Below, in pieces: positions 1-6,396 of a stretch of 64,000 bases of DNA (its first letter is position 1; each line of letters starts with the position of its first letter). Under the pieces are notes generated by a model that did not search any database, was not told the origin of the DNA, and worked only from the letters and a program-made list of their open reading frames with translations. Where the stretch lies: positions 1 to 64,000 of the forward strand of contig NZ_SUPL01000009.1 in assembly GCF_005047595.1 (NCBI RefSeq), given 5' to 3'. This DNA comes from Pontimicrobium aquaticum. Lineage in GTDB: Bacteria > Bacteroidota > Bacteroidia > Flavobacteriales > Flavobacteriaceae. Both the position numbers and the translations under genes were made by a program.

Positions 1-83
1 ACTTGCGATACTACTGCTAATTTAAAGCCCAAATTATAATCGCGCTGAGTACGCTTAACTCTTGATTGCTCTTTGTCTTTCAT
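1..83 (-). CDS. IS3-family transposase OrfA, N-terminal fragment cut by the window edge
   Basis: An ATG at 83-81 opens a frame of 27 complete codons that runs off the window. It begins MKDKEQSRVKRTQ and continues DYNLGFKLAVVSQ. The basic start followed by the FKLAVV pattern matches the beginning of the helix-turn-helix OrfA of IS3-family transposases, which binds the element ends. The rest, including any frameshift into OrfB with the DDE domain, lies outside the window, so it is not possible to say whether the element is intact. Confidence 0.7.
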   Translation of the reverse strand, partial: MKDKEQSRVKRTQRDYNLGFKLAVVSQ

Positions 84-123
84 AATAAGTCGTTTTTGTG
101 TCAACTTATTTCAGGACGGGACA
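1..123 (-). mobile_element. End of an IS3-family insertion sequence
   Basis: The window opens inside an insertion sequence. Reading the minus strand, the element starts at base 123 with TGTCCCGTCC and its terminal repeat-like sequence runs to about base 99. The transposase gene starts at base 83, 16 bases further in. An end of this type directly before an IS3-type OrfA start is typical of the family in Bacteroidota. Only one end is present, so neither the partner inverted repeat nor a target duplication can be seen. The tip lies nine bases from the terminator of the neighbouring tRNA genes, so the insertion did not break that unit. Confidence 0.75.
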
Positions 124-131
124 TATGAAAC

Positions 132-162
132 AAAAAAGCCTTTATCTTTCGATAAAGGCTTT
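132..162 (-). terminator. Rho-independent terminator after tRNA-Leu
   Basis: A 12-bp perfect stem (135-146 with 151-162, core AGCCTTTATC) closes a TTTC tetraloop. Read on the minus strand it is followed by a run of six T (137-132). It lies just three bases beyond the 3' end of tRNA-Leu and ends the two-tRNA transcript. Confidence 0.85.
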
Positions 163-164
163 TG

Positions 165-249
165 TACTGAAGGCGGGACTTGAACCCGCACGGCCATAAT
201 GGCCATTGGATTTTAAGTCCAACGTGTCTACCAATTCCACCACTTCAGC
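165..249 (-). tRNA. tRNA-Leu, anticodon TAA
   Basis: On the minus strand the sequence folds as a class II tRNA of about 85 nt. It has the acceptor arm GCTGAAG, a D-arm with GGTGGAATTGGTAGACAC, the anticodon loop ACTTAAAA with anticodon TAA, a long variable arm (GGCCATTATGGCC) and the T-arm GGGTTCAAGTCCC. The long variable arm is expected for leucine tRNA. CCA is not encoded. The gene sits 50 bases after tRNA-Gly on the same strand and probably shares its promoter. Confidence 0.95.
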
Positions 250-252
250 ATG

Positions 253-271
253 CTTCGACTGTGCTCAGCAC
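253..271. repeat. Short dispersed repeat fragment between the two tRNA genes
   Basis: The bases CTTCGACTGTGCTCAGCAC belong to a family seen in two other gaps of this window (3384-3405 and 18002-18020). The approximate pattern is YTTYGACNNNGCTCAGNNYGACA. It lies in the 50-base spacer between the tRNAs, so it is probably transcribed and then removed when the tRNA precursor is processed. Confidence 0.5.
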
Positions 272-299
272 ATCGTTGGTATATTTTAAAAAGTATCAG

Positions 300-371
300 A
301 GCGAAAGACGGGATTTGAACCCGCGACCCTCACCTTGGCAAGGTGATGCTCTACCCCTGAGCTACTTTCGC
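300..371 (-). tRNA. tRNA-Gly, anticodon GCC
   Basis: The minus strand gives a 72-nt cloverleaf with acceptor GCGAAAG paired to CTTTCGC, D-arm TAGCTCAGGGGTAGAGCA, anticodon loop TTGCCAA with anticodon GCC, and T-arm CGGGTTCAAATCCCG. CCA is not encoded. It is the first gene of the tRNA-Gly/tRNA-Leu unit, 37 bases downstream of a consensus -7 box. Confidence 0.95.
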
Positions 372-408
372 AGTTTTTAATGAACGTGCAACCCTATGAT
401 TGCGGATG

Positions 409-437
409 CAAATTTAAAACAATTCTAATAATAGCAA
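409..437 (-). promoter_or_regulatory. Bacteroidota-type promoter of the tRNA-Gly/tRNA-Leu unit
   Basis: Read on the minus strand there is a TTTG/TTG -33 element (437-435), an 18-base spacer and the -7 box TAAATTTG (416-409). This matches the TTTG / TAnnTTTG promoter of Bacteroidota. It sits in the 83-base gap between the end of mutS and tRNA-Gly, so the tRNAs need not depend on mutS transcription. Confidence 0.7.
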
Positions 438-454
438 AGGCTTTTTTATATTTT

Positions 455-3064
455 TTATGCTCTTTTCTTTTTTTGGAGCATTCGCTTTATTTCATTCAGT
501 TTCATTAACGCCTCAACAGGGGTTAAGGTATTAATATCGATATGTAAAATTTCGTCTTTAATCTCTTCTAAAAGAGGATCATCCAAATTAAAAAAGCTTA
601 ATTGCATTTCATCATTAAGCGACTTTACTTTATCCGTTAACTCTTCACTTGAATGCGATTTTTCTAATTGCTTTAATATTTTGTTAGCTCTATGAATTAC
701 TTGCTGTGGCATGCCAGCCATTTTAGCTACGTGAATTCCAAAACTATGTTGACTTCCTCCTGCAACCAGTTTTCTTAAAAACAATACATTGTCCTTCAAT
801 TCTTTAATAGAAACATTGAAATTTTTAATGCGCTCAAAGGTTTCGGTCATTTCATTAAGCTCATGGTAATGTGTCGCAAATAAAGTTTTTGCTTTACTTG
901 GATGTTCATGTAAATACTCGCTAATAGCCCAGGCAATAGAGATTCCATCGTAAGTGCTTGTACCTCTACCTATTTCATCTAACAATACCAAACTACGCTC
1001 TGAAATATTATTCAAAATAGAGGCAGTTTCGTTCATTTCTACCATAAAGGTTGATTCTCCCATGGAGATGTTATCACTCGCTCCTACTCTAGTAAATATT
1101 TTATCTATCAACCCTATTCTGGCTGCATCTGCTGGCACAAAACTTCCTATTTGAGCCAATAATACAATTAAAGCTGTTTGACGTAAAATGGCTGATTTAC
1201 CAGACATATTGGGTCCAGTAATCATAATAATTTGCTGTGATGCTCTATCTAAAAACACATCGTTAGCAATATAAGGCTCACCTATTGGTAATTGCTTTTC
1301 AATAACTGGATGACGGCCATTTTTAATATCTAAATCAAACGAATCGTCAATATCTGGATAATTGTAAGTATTGTCCTTTGCTAACTGTGCAAAACCACAC
1401 AAGCAATCTAAACGACCAATTAAAGCTGCGTTTTGCTGTACAGGTTTAATATAGCTATTCATCCAATTAACCAACTCAGAAAATAATTGCTGCTCAATAG
1501 CTAAAATACGTTCTTCGGCACCAAGGATTTTTGATTCGTATTCTTTAAGTTCTTCAGTAATGTAACGCTCTGCATTGACCAAAGTTTGTTTACGAATCCA
1601 GGTGTCTGGAACTTTATCTTTATGGGTATTTCTAACTTCTATGTAATATCCAAATACGTTATTCGATGCTATTTTTAAAGAGGTAATCCCTGTAAGCTTA
1701 CTTTCTCGTTCCAGCATTTTATCTAAATAATCTTTCCCAGAAAATGCTAAAGCTCTTAGCTCTTTTAATTCAGAAGAAAATTCAGAAGAAATGGTACTTC
1801 CTTTTAAAATATTTACAGGCGCATCCTCATTCAACGTTTCTTTAATGCGTTCTCTTAAAATATCGCAAGACTGAATGTGTTCCCCAATAATTTTTAAAGC
1901 TTCATTATTACAATTACTTGCCAAAGCTTTAATAGGAATAATTGCTTCCAAAGAGTTTTTTAACTGAATAACCTCTCTCGGATTTACTTTAGCTGTTGCT
2001 ACTTTAGAAATCAAACGTTCTATATCTCCAATATGCTTCATTTGATGCTGCAACTTCTGCAAAGTCACTTCATTATTCAACAGGTGCTTTACTACTTCAT
2101 GACGTTGCTTAATTTTTTGTACATCCTTCAGTGGCAATGCCAACCAACGCTTGAGCATACGACCTCCCATTGGTGAAATGGTTTTGTCAATCACTTCCAA
2201 TAACGTAACAGCATTAGTATTGGTAGAATTATACAATTCTAAATTTCTAATGGTAAACTTATCCATCCACACATAAGCATCTTCTGCAATACGTTGAATA
2301 GACGTAATATGTTGCAATTTATGATGTTGCGTTTCGCCTAAATAATGCATGATTGCACCAGAAGCTACGATACCTTCGTATAAATCTTCAATTCCAAAAC
2401 CTTTTAATGACTTTGTTTGAAAGTGATTATTCAAGGTTTCATTGGCATAATCATCTTGAAACACCCAATCTTCCATATAAAACGTGTGAAAATCGTTGCC
2501 AAATGTTTCAGAAAACGTTGTGCGTTTCTGCTTTTCAATTAAAACCTCACTTGGATTAAAATTTTGAAGCAATTTATCAATATACTCAGCATTCCCTTGT
2601 GACGTTAAAAACTCTCCTGTGGAAACATCTAAAAACGACACACCAATATATTTACCAAAATATACTGATGCTAAAAAGTTATTAGATTTTGAGCTTAACA
2701 CCTCATCATTTAATGCCACTCCAGGTGTCACCAACTCAGTTACACCGCGTTTAACAATGGTTTTAGTTTGCTTTGGGTCTTCCAGTTGGTCACAAATAGC
2801 AACACGCTCACCAGCTTTTACCAGTTTAGGCAAATAGGTGTTTAAAGAGTGGTGCGGAAATCCAGCCAACTCTGTTTCACTATCGCTTCCAGCACCTCGT
2901 TTGGTTAAAATGATGTCTAATATCTTTGATGCTTTTACAGCGTCACTGCCAAAAGTTTCGTAAAAATCTCCAACTCTAAAAAGTAACAAAGCATCAGGAT
3001 ACTTTACTTTAATAGTATTGTATTGCTTCATTAAAGGGGTTACTTTTTTTGCTTTCTTAGCCAA
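455..3064 (-). CDS. mutS: DNA mismatch repair protein MutS, TTG start
   Basis: MutS recognises mismatches and small loops in DNA and recruits MutL. The product is 869 residues if begun at the TTG at 3064-3062, giving (L/M)[15 protein letters not shown], the usual start of flavobacterial MutS as I recall it. The open frame goes on upstream to another TTG at 3133 but has no ATG before residue 12 of the chosen protein. The mismatch-binding Phe-x-Glu is in GDFYETF (residues 32-38). The ATPase domain has Walker A GPNMSGKS, Walker [13 protein letters not shown] and the following TYDG motif. Length and domains are complete, so the gene should be active. It stands alone, with the tRNA unit downstream on the same strand. 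The start is inferred and no Shine-Dalgarno sequence supports it. Confidence 0.95.
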   Translation of the reverse strand: MAKKAKKVTPLMKQYNTIKVKYPDALLLFRVGDFYETFGSDAVKASKILDIILTKRGAGSDSETELAGFPHHSLNTYLPKLVKAGERVAICDQLEDPKQTKTIVKRGVTELVTPGVALNDEVLSSKSNNFLASVYFGKYIGVSFLDVSTGEFLTSQGNAEYIDKLLQNFNPSEVLIEKQKRTTFSETFGNDFHTFYMEDWVFQDDYANETLNNHFQTKSLKGFGIEDLYEGIVASGAIMHYLGETQHHKLQHITSIQRIAEDAYVWMDKFTIRNLELYNSTNTNAVTLLEVIDKTISPMGGRMLKRWLALPLKDVQKIKQRHEVVKHLLNNEVTLQKLQHQMKHIGDIERLISKVATAKVNPREVIQLKNSLEAIIPIKALASNCNNEALKIIGEHIQSCDILRERIKETLNEDAPVNILKGSTISSEFSSELKELRALAFSGKDYLDKMLERESKLTGITSLKIASNNVFGYYIEVRNTHKDKVPDTWIRKQTLVNAERYITEELKEYESKILGAEERILAIEQQLFSELVNWMNSYIKPVQQNAALIGRLDCLCGFAQLAKDNTYNYPDIDDSFDLDIKNGRHPVIEKQLPIGEPYIANDVFLDRASQQIIMITGPNMSGKSAILRQTALIVLLAQIGSFVPADAARIGLIDKIFTRVGASDNISMGESTFMVEMNETASILNNISERSLVLLDEIGRGTSTYDGISIAWAISEYLHEHPSKAKTLFATHYHELNEMTETFERIKNFNVSIKELKDNVLFLRKLVAGGSQHSFGIHVAKMAGMPQQVIHRANKILKQLEKSHSSEELTDKVKSLNDEMQLSFFNLDDPLLEEIKDEILHIDINTLTPVEALMKLNEIKRMLQKKKRA

Positions 3065-3308
3065 TTTTAAGTGATTTTTATGTGTTACTTTTGCATTAGA
3101 AATGATTCTCGATACATTTTGAATGTTATTCAAAATACTCGAATTGACATTTCTAATTATTTTACGTCAGTTTGAGTGATTTACCTTTGGTAAATAGTAT
3201 CGAAAACAAGTAAAATTAAGAATGCTAATGTAATTAATATTTCATGTTTTGTAAAGGCTTGTAAGTAGAAGTTATTTACAAATATTGAGAGATTTTAACA
3301 ATAGTATT

Positions 3309-3420
3309 GTCATTACGAAAGAGGAACAACTGAAGTAATCTTTTTAATTTAAGTTCACACAAACAGATTGCCACGTCCTTTGTCTTTGACAAGCTCAGAC
3401 TGACAGTCCTCGCAATGACA
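3309..3420. repeat. Dispersed imperfect inverted repeat in the mutS-methyltransferase gap
   Basis: The 370-base gap 3065-3434 holds no gene. Its right part is a repeat. It opens TGTCATTACGAAAGAG and closes CTCGCAATGACA, imperfect reverse complements, with a second inner pair (GAAGTAATCT and AGATTGCC). Inside it lies TTTGACAAGCTCAGACTGAC (3386-3405), a relative of the fragments at 253-271 and 18002-18020. Such elements are scattered between genes in many Bacteroidota genomes. The left part (3065-3308) has only a possible plus-strand -7 box, TACTTTTG, at 3086-3093 without a matching -33 box. Nothing else is seen. Confidence 0.65.
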
Positions 3421-3434
3421 CAAATAAACTTTTA

Positions 3435-3962
3435 ATGCGAAAACTAAAAAATAGCGAACTAGATAGATTATCGATTGAAGAATTTAAACAATCTGACAAA
3501 ACACGGCTGATTGTGGTTTTAGACAATATTAGAAGCCTTAATAATATTGGTAGCGTGTTTAGAACAAGCGATGCTTTTTTGATTGAAAAAATTTACTTGT
3601 GTGGTATTACGGCAACGCCACCACATAAAGATATTAATAAAACGGCTTTAGGAAGCACAGATACGGTTGCTTGGGAATATGTTAAAGACACACTCTCTTT
3701 AGTTGAAACGTTGAAAACTGAAGGCATAAAAGTAATAGCGATAGAACAAGCCGAACATGCGACGATGCTAAATGAGTTTCAACCAGAAATTGACACGACT
3801 TACGCCATTGTATTTGGCAACGAAGTAAAAGGTGTACAACAAGAGGTGGTAAATGCTAGCAATATTGTGATTGAAATTCCGCAGTATGGCACCAAACATT
3901 CGTTAAATATTTCGGTAAGTGTTGGTGTCGTGATTTGGGATGTGTTTTGCAAACTTACTTGA
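3435..3962 (+). CDS. SpoU/TrmH-family RNA 2'-O-methyltransferase
   Basis: This is a knotted (SPOUT) methyltransferase that places a 2'-O-methyl group on tRNA or rRNA using S-adenosylmethionine. The 175-residue protein has the three SpoU motifs: NIRSLNNIGSVFRTSDAF with its N-x-G and Arg near residue 31, YAIVFGNEVKGV around 123-134, and IPQYGTKHSLNISVSVG near 148-164. It lacks the extra N-terminal substrate-binding domain of larger relatives, which fits a TrmH or TrmL-like enzyme, but the target nucleotide cannot be told from sequence. The ATG start follows the repeat region. Its last eight bases overlap the end of the convergent GyrI-like gene. Confidence 0.9.
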   Translation: MRKLKNSELDRLSIEEFKQSDKTRLIVVLDNIRSLNNIGSVFRTSDAFLIEKIYLCGITATPPHKDINKTALGSTDTVAWEYVKDTLSLVETLKTEGIKVIAIEQAEHATMLNEFQPEIDTTYAIVFGNEVKGVQQEVVNASNIVIEIPQYGTKHSLNISVSVGVVIWDVFCKLT

Positions 3963-4437
3963 TAGGAATCCATATCTCTTCCTCATTTATAGCATTCAAA
4001 GGACTATAACTCAAATTCAGCTTTTCAAAATGCGGTCTGTTGTCTAGTTTATACTCAGAATTTGGTAACCATTCAGCATGTAGATAATTCCATTGTTTTA
4101 CAAACGCTTGCATGGAGCCTTTAAAGTCGATTACTATATAATTCCCTGAATTAATAGTTAAGGTTTCCATACCTTCAGGAACCTCATCAAAATCATCAAC
4201 CTCTACACCAATCCATTTTTCGAAAGTCATCGTCGGCGCCACCTTTCTATAATCGAAATCATTATAATTTTGAAGTGACAAGGTATTATTATATACTCGG
4301 TTTTTAATCGCTTTCAATCTTGGCATAAACTGTCTTGCCAATTTGCCTGTGTCTTCACTAATCGTGTTAAAAGACACATTTGCTTTCATGCCAATAATTA
4401 AAATCTCAGGTGATTGGATAATTCTATGCGTCATCAT
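3955..4437 (-). CDS. GyrI-like small-molecule-binding domain protein
   Basis: The 160-residue product looks like a stand-alone GyrI-like (AraC effector-binding) domain. It has the IIGMKANVSF opening strand, a central LARQFMPRLKAIKNR helix, a second half with IGVEVDDFDEVPEGMETLTI and the closing QWNYLHAEWLPNSEYKLDNRP. Such domains bind small, often hydrophobic ligands. No DNA-binding domain is present, so it is not a complete transcription factor. It overlaps the upstream folK-dNK gene by 14 bases (shared ATGATGACGCATAG), so the two are translationally close and probably cotranscribed. An alternative start is the second ATG three bases on. Ligand unknown. Confidence 0.75.
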   Translation of the reverse strand: MMTHRIIQSPEILIIGMKANVSFNTISEDTGKLARQFMPRLKAIKNRVYNNTLSLQNYNDFDYRKVAPTMTFEKWIGVEVDDFDEVPEGMETLTINSGNYIVIDFKGSMQAFVKQWNYLHAEWLPNSEYKLDNRPHFEKLNLSYSPLNAINEEEIWIPIK

Positions 4438-5560
4438 CGCAAATTTGATTGAGTACCCAAAGATAGTCTGCTCTGTTTTTTACAAAATCCAAATCTGATA
4501 TATCAATAATTTTAACCTTAATCTCTGTTTGGTTTTTTAAAAATTCTAAATACCCTGCGTTGATTTTCTCTAGATAATCATCTTCAATATTTTGTTCGTA
4601 ATCACGTCCGCGTTTTTTAATATTAGCCTGCAAACGCTCAGTGTTTTGATATAAATACACATACAAATCTGGTTTGGCAATGTCTTTATACATTAAATAG
4701 AATAACTTTCTATACAAGATAAATTCATCTTCAGGCAATGTGATTTTAGAAAAGATGAGCGACTTAAACACATCGTAATCGCTTACAATAAAATCTTTAA
4801 ACAAATCTAATTGTGATAAATCGTCACTAATTTGTTGATATCTATCGGCTAAAAAAGACATTTCCAAGGCAAAAGCATAACGCTGTGGCTCTTTATAGAA
4901 TTTTGGCAAAAAGGCATTGTCTGCAAAACGCTCTAAAACCAATTTAGCGTTAAAATCTTGCGACATTTTTGTGGCTAAACTTGTTTTTCCTGCGCCTATA
5001 TTACCTTCAATAGCAATATAGTTATATTTAGAAAAATTAAATGCTTTGCTTGGGTTTTTCAACCAAATATTAATGCTTTCTAACACACTATTGTCTTCAC
5101 ACTCTTCCAAAAGCACACTTGTTGGTTTATGCAATTTTGGATGCTCAATTTTTGGAGCAATATTATTTAAAGGACTTAACACAAAGCGTCTTTTATGCAT
5201 TTCTGGGTGTGGCACTTGAAGTATCTTTGTGTCAATTATACTATCATCAATAAGTAAAACATCTAAATCAATAACTCGTGCTTCGTATTCTTTTTTATTG
5301 TTTCTTATTCTGCCTAAACTTTTTTCAATGTTCAGCAGTCCTTGCATCACCTTTTTAGGCTTTAAATGCGTTTCCACATGAAGGCAAGCGTTATAAAAAT
5401 CATCGCCTTCAAAACCAAAGGCTGGCGAATTATAAACTTTCGATATAATTTTTATCATACCAATTTTTAAGTGAATAAGGTCAATAGCCTCTTGTAGATT
5501 TTTAAATCTATCGCCCTTATTACTTCCTAGTGATATGTAAACTTGCTGTGGTTGATTCAT
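4424..5560 (-). CDS. folK: Fused HPPK (FolK) and deoxynucleoside kinase
   Basis: Two full-length enzymes are joined in one 378-residue protein. Residues about 5-160 are 6-hydroxymethyl-dihydropterin pyrophosphokinase of folate synthesis, with YISLGSNKGDR, the SPAFGFEGDDFYNA segment, the catalytic ARVIDLDVLLIDD (metal-binding Asp pair) and VPHPEMHKRRFVLSPL. Residues about 180-378 are a deoxynucleoside kinase, with P-loop EGNIGAGKT, LERFADN and FLADRYQQ, which salvages deoxynucleosides to monophosphates. A 20-residue linker joins them. The chosen ATG at 5560 gives MNQPQQVYISLGSN; a TTG four codons upstream is also open. The next gene (GyrI-like) overlaps its stop. The link is metabolically sensible because folate and dNTP supply meet at thymidylate. 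Confidence 0.9.
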   Translation of the reverse strand: MNQPQQVYISLGSNKGDRFKNLQEAIDLIHLKIGMIKIISKVYNSPAFGFEGDDFYNACLHVETHLKPKKVMQGLLNIEKSLGRIRNNKKEYEARVIDLDVLLIDDSIIDTKILQVPHPEMHKRRFVLSPLNNIAPKIEHPKLHKPTSVLLEECEDNSVLESINIWLKNPSKAFNFSKYNYIAIEGNIGAGKTSLATKMSQDFNAKLVLERFADNAFLPKFYKEPQRYAFALEMSFLADRYQQISDDLSQLDLFKDFIVSDYDVFKSLIFSKITLPEDEFILYRKLFYLMYKDIAKPDLYVYLYQNTERLQANIKKRGRDYEQNIEDDYLEKINAGYLEFLKNQTEIKVKIIDISDLDFVKNRADYLWVLNQICDDDA

Positions 5561-5632
5561 AAACGACAGCAAATTAACTAAAAGAAAATTTATTAGTTTA
5601 TATTTACGAAACCTATTTATTCACAATTTTAA

Positions 5633-6337
5633 ATGACACTAAAAGATAAACTTCTAGCACAACGCATTTACATGTTATTAGGAGCTTTGTTTATAACTTC
5701 TTTAGTGGTTTCTAACTTAATTTTTCAGAAGTTTTTTTACTGGTATCCTTTTGATATAAAAATTTTTGGAGCAAATTTATTTGAAATATCTGTCGGTATT
5801 TTACCATATCCTATCACCTTTTTAATAACCGATTTAATTAGTGAGATTTATGGTAAAAAGCGAGCCAATCAAGTTGTAGTCACTGGAATTTTTGCATCCA
5901 TATTTTCATTACTTATTATTTTAGTGGCCAATAGTGTTCCAGCTATAGATAATTCACCAGTAAACAATACTCTTTTTACAAAAGTATTTGGGCAATCAGC
6001 CATTGCTGTATTTGCAAGTATGACAGCCTATTTATTTGCACAGTTTATAGATATTCAAATCTATCATTTCTGGAAACGCCTTACCAAAGGCAGGCATTTA
6101 TGGCTTAGAAATAACTTCTCTACTTGGTTTTCACAGTTTATTGATACCTTTTCAGTACTTACCTTATTATGCATATTTGAAGTCCTACCATGGGAAAGCT
6201 TTAAAGGTTTATTAATTAGTGGCTTTTTATTTAAAGTAATGGTCGCTGCATTAGACACACCTTTTCTTTATTTAGGTGTGTATCTCTTTAGAAAACGCTT
6301 CAAACTAAAAATGAACGAAGAAATTTCGCTCATTTAA
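5633..6337 (+). CDS. Queuosine precursor transporter, YhhQ family
   Basis: This inner-membrane protein probably imports queuine or 7-deazaguanine precursors (preQ0/preQ1) for the queuosine modification of tRNA. The 234-residue product has about six hydrophobic segments, the conserved FLITDLISEIYGKKRAN after the second or third, AQFIDIQIYHFWKRLT in the middle and WFSQFIDT later, all hallmarks of the YhhQ/DUF165 family. It starts at an ATG 72 bases from the divergent folK-dNK gene. No preQ1 riboswitch is evident in that short gap, and no other queuosine gene is nearby. Confidence 0.88.
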   Translation: MTLKDKLLAQRIYMLLGALFITSLVVSNLIFQKFFYWYPFDIKIFGANLFEISVGILPYPITFLITDLISEIYGKKRANQVVVTGIFASIFSLLIILVANSVPAIDNSPVNNTLFTKVFGQSAIAVFASMTAYLFAQFIDIQIYHFWKRLTKGRHLWLRNNFSTWFSQFIDTFSVLTLLCIFEVLPWESFKGLLISGFLFKVMVAALDTPFLYLGVYLFRKRFKLKMNEEISLI

Positions 6338-6396
6338 TAGTTTGTTAAGACTTATTTTCTAATTTTAATCGTATATATAGATGTAAACAAACATGT

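Noticed and set aside
253-271. Integration site (att) of a mobile element at the tRNA genes
   Set aside because: The sequence is not a copy of a tRNA 3' end and related copies occur in unrelated gaps, so it is better explained as a dispersed repeat.
3086-3093. Promoter TACTTTTG for the methyltransferase gene
   Set aside because: The -7 match is perfect but there is no -33 TTG at the right distance and the gene lies about 340 bases away behind a repeat.
3131-3133. TTG at the far end of the mutS frame as the start
   Set aside because: The 23 extra residues have no resemblance to MutS N-termini, while the TTG at 3064 gives the usual [13 protein letters not shown] start.
5573-5632. preQ1 riboswitch before the queuosine precursor transporter
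   Set aside because: The 72-base gap is A/T-rich without the C-rich loop and A-rich tail of a preQ1 aptamer.
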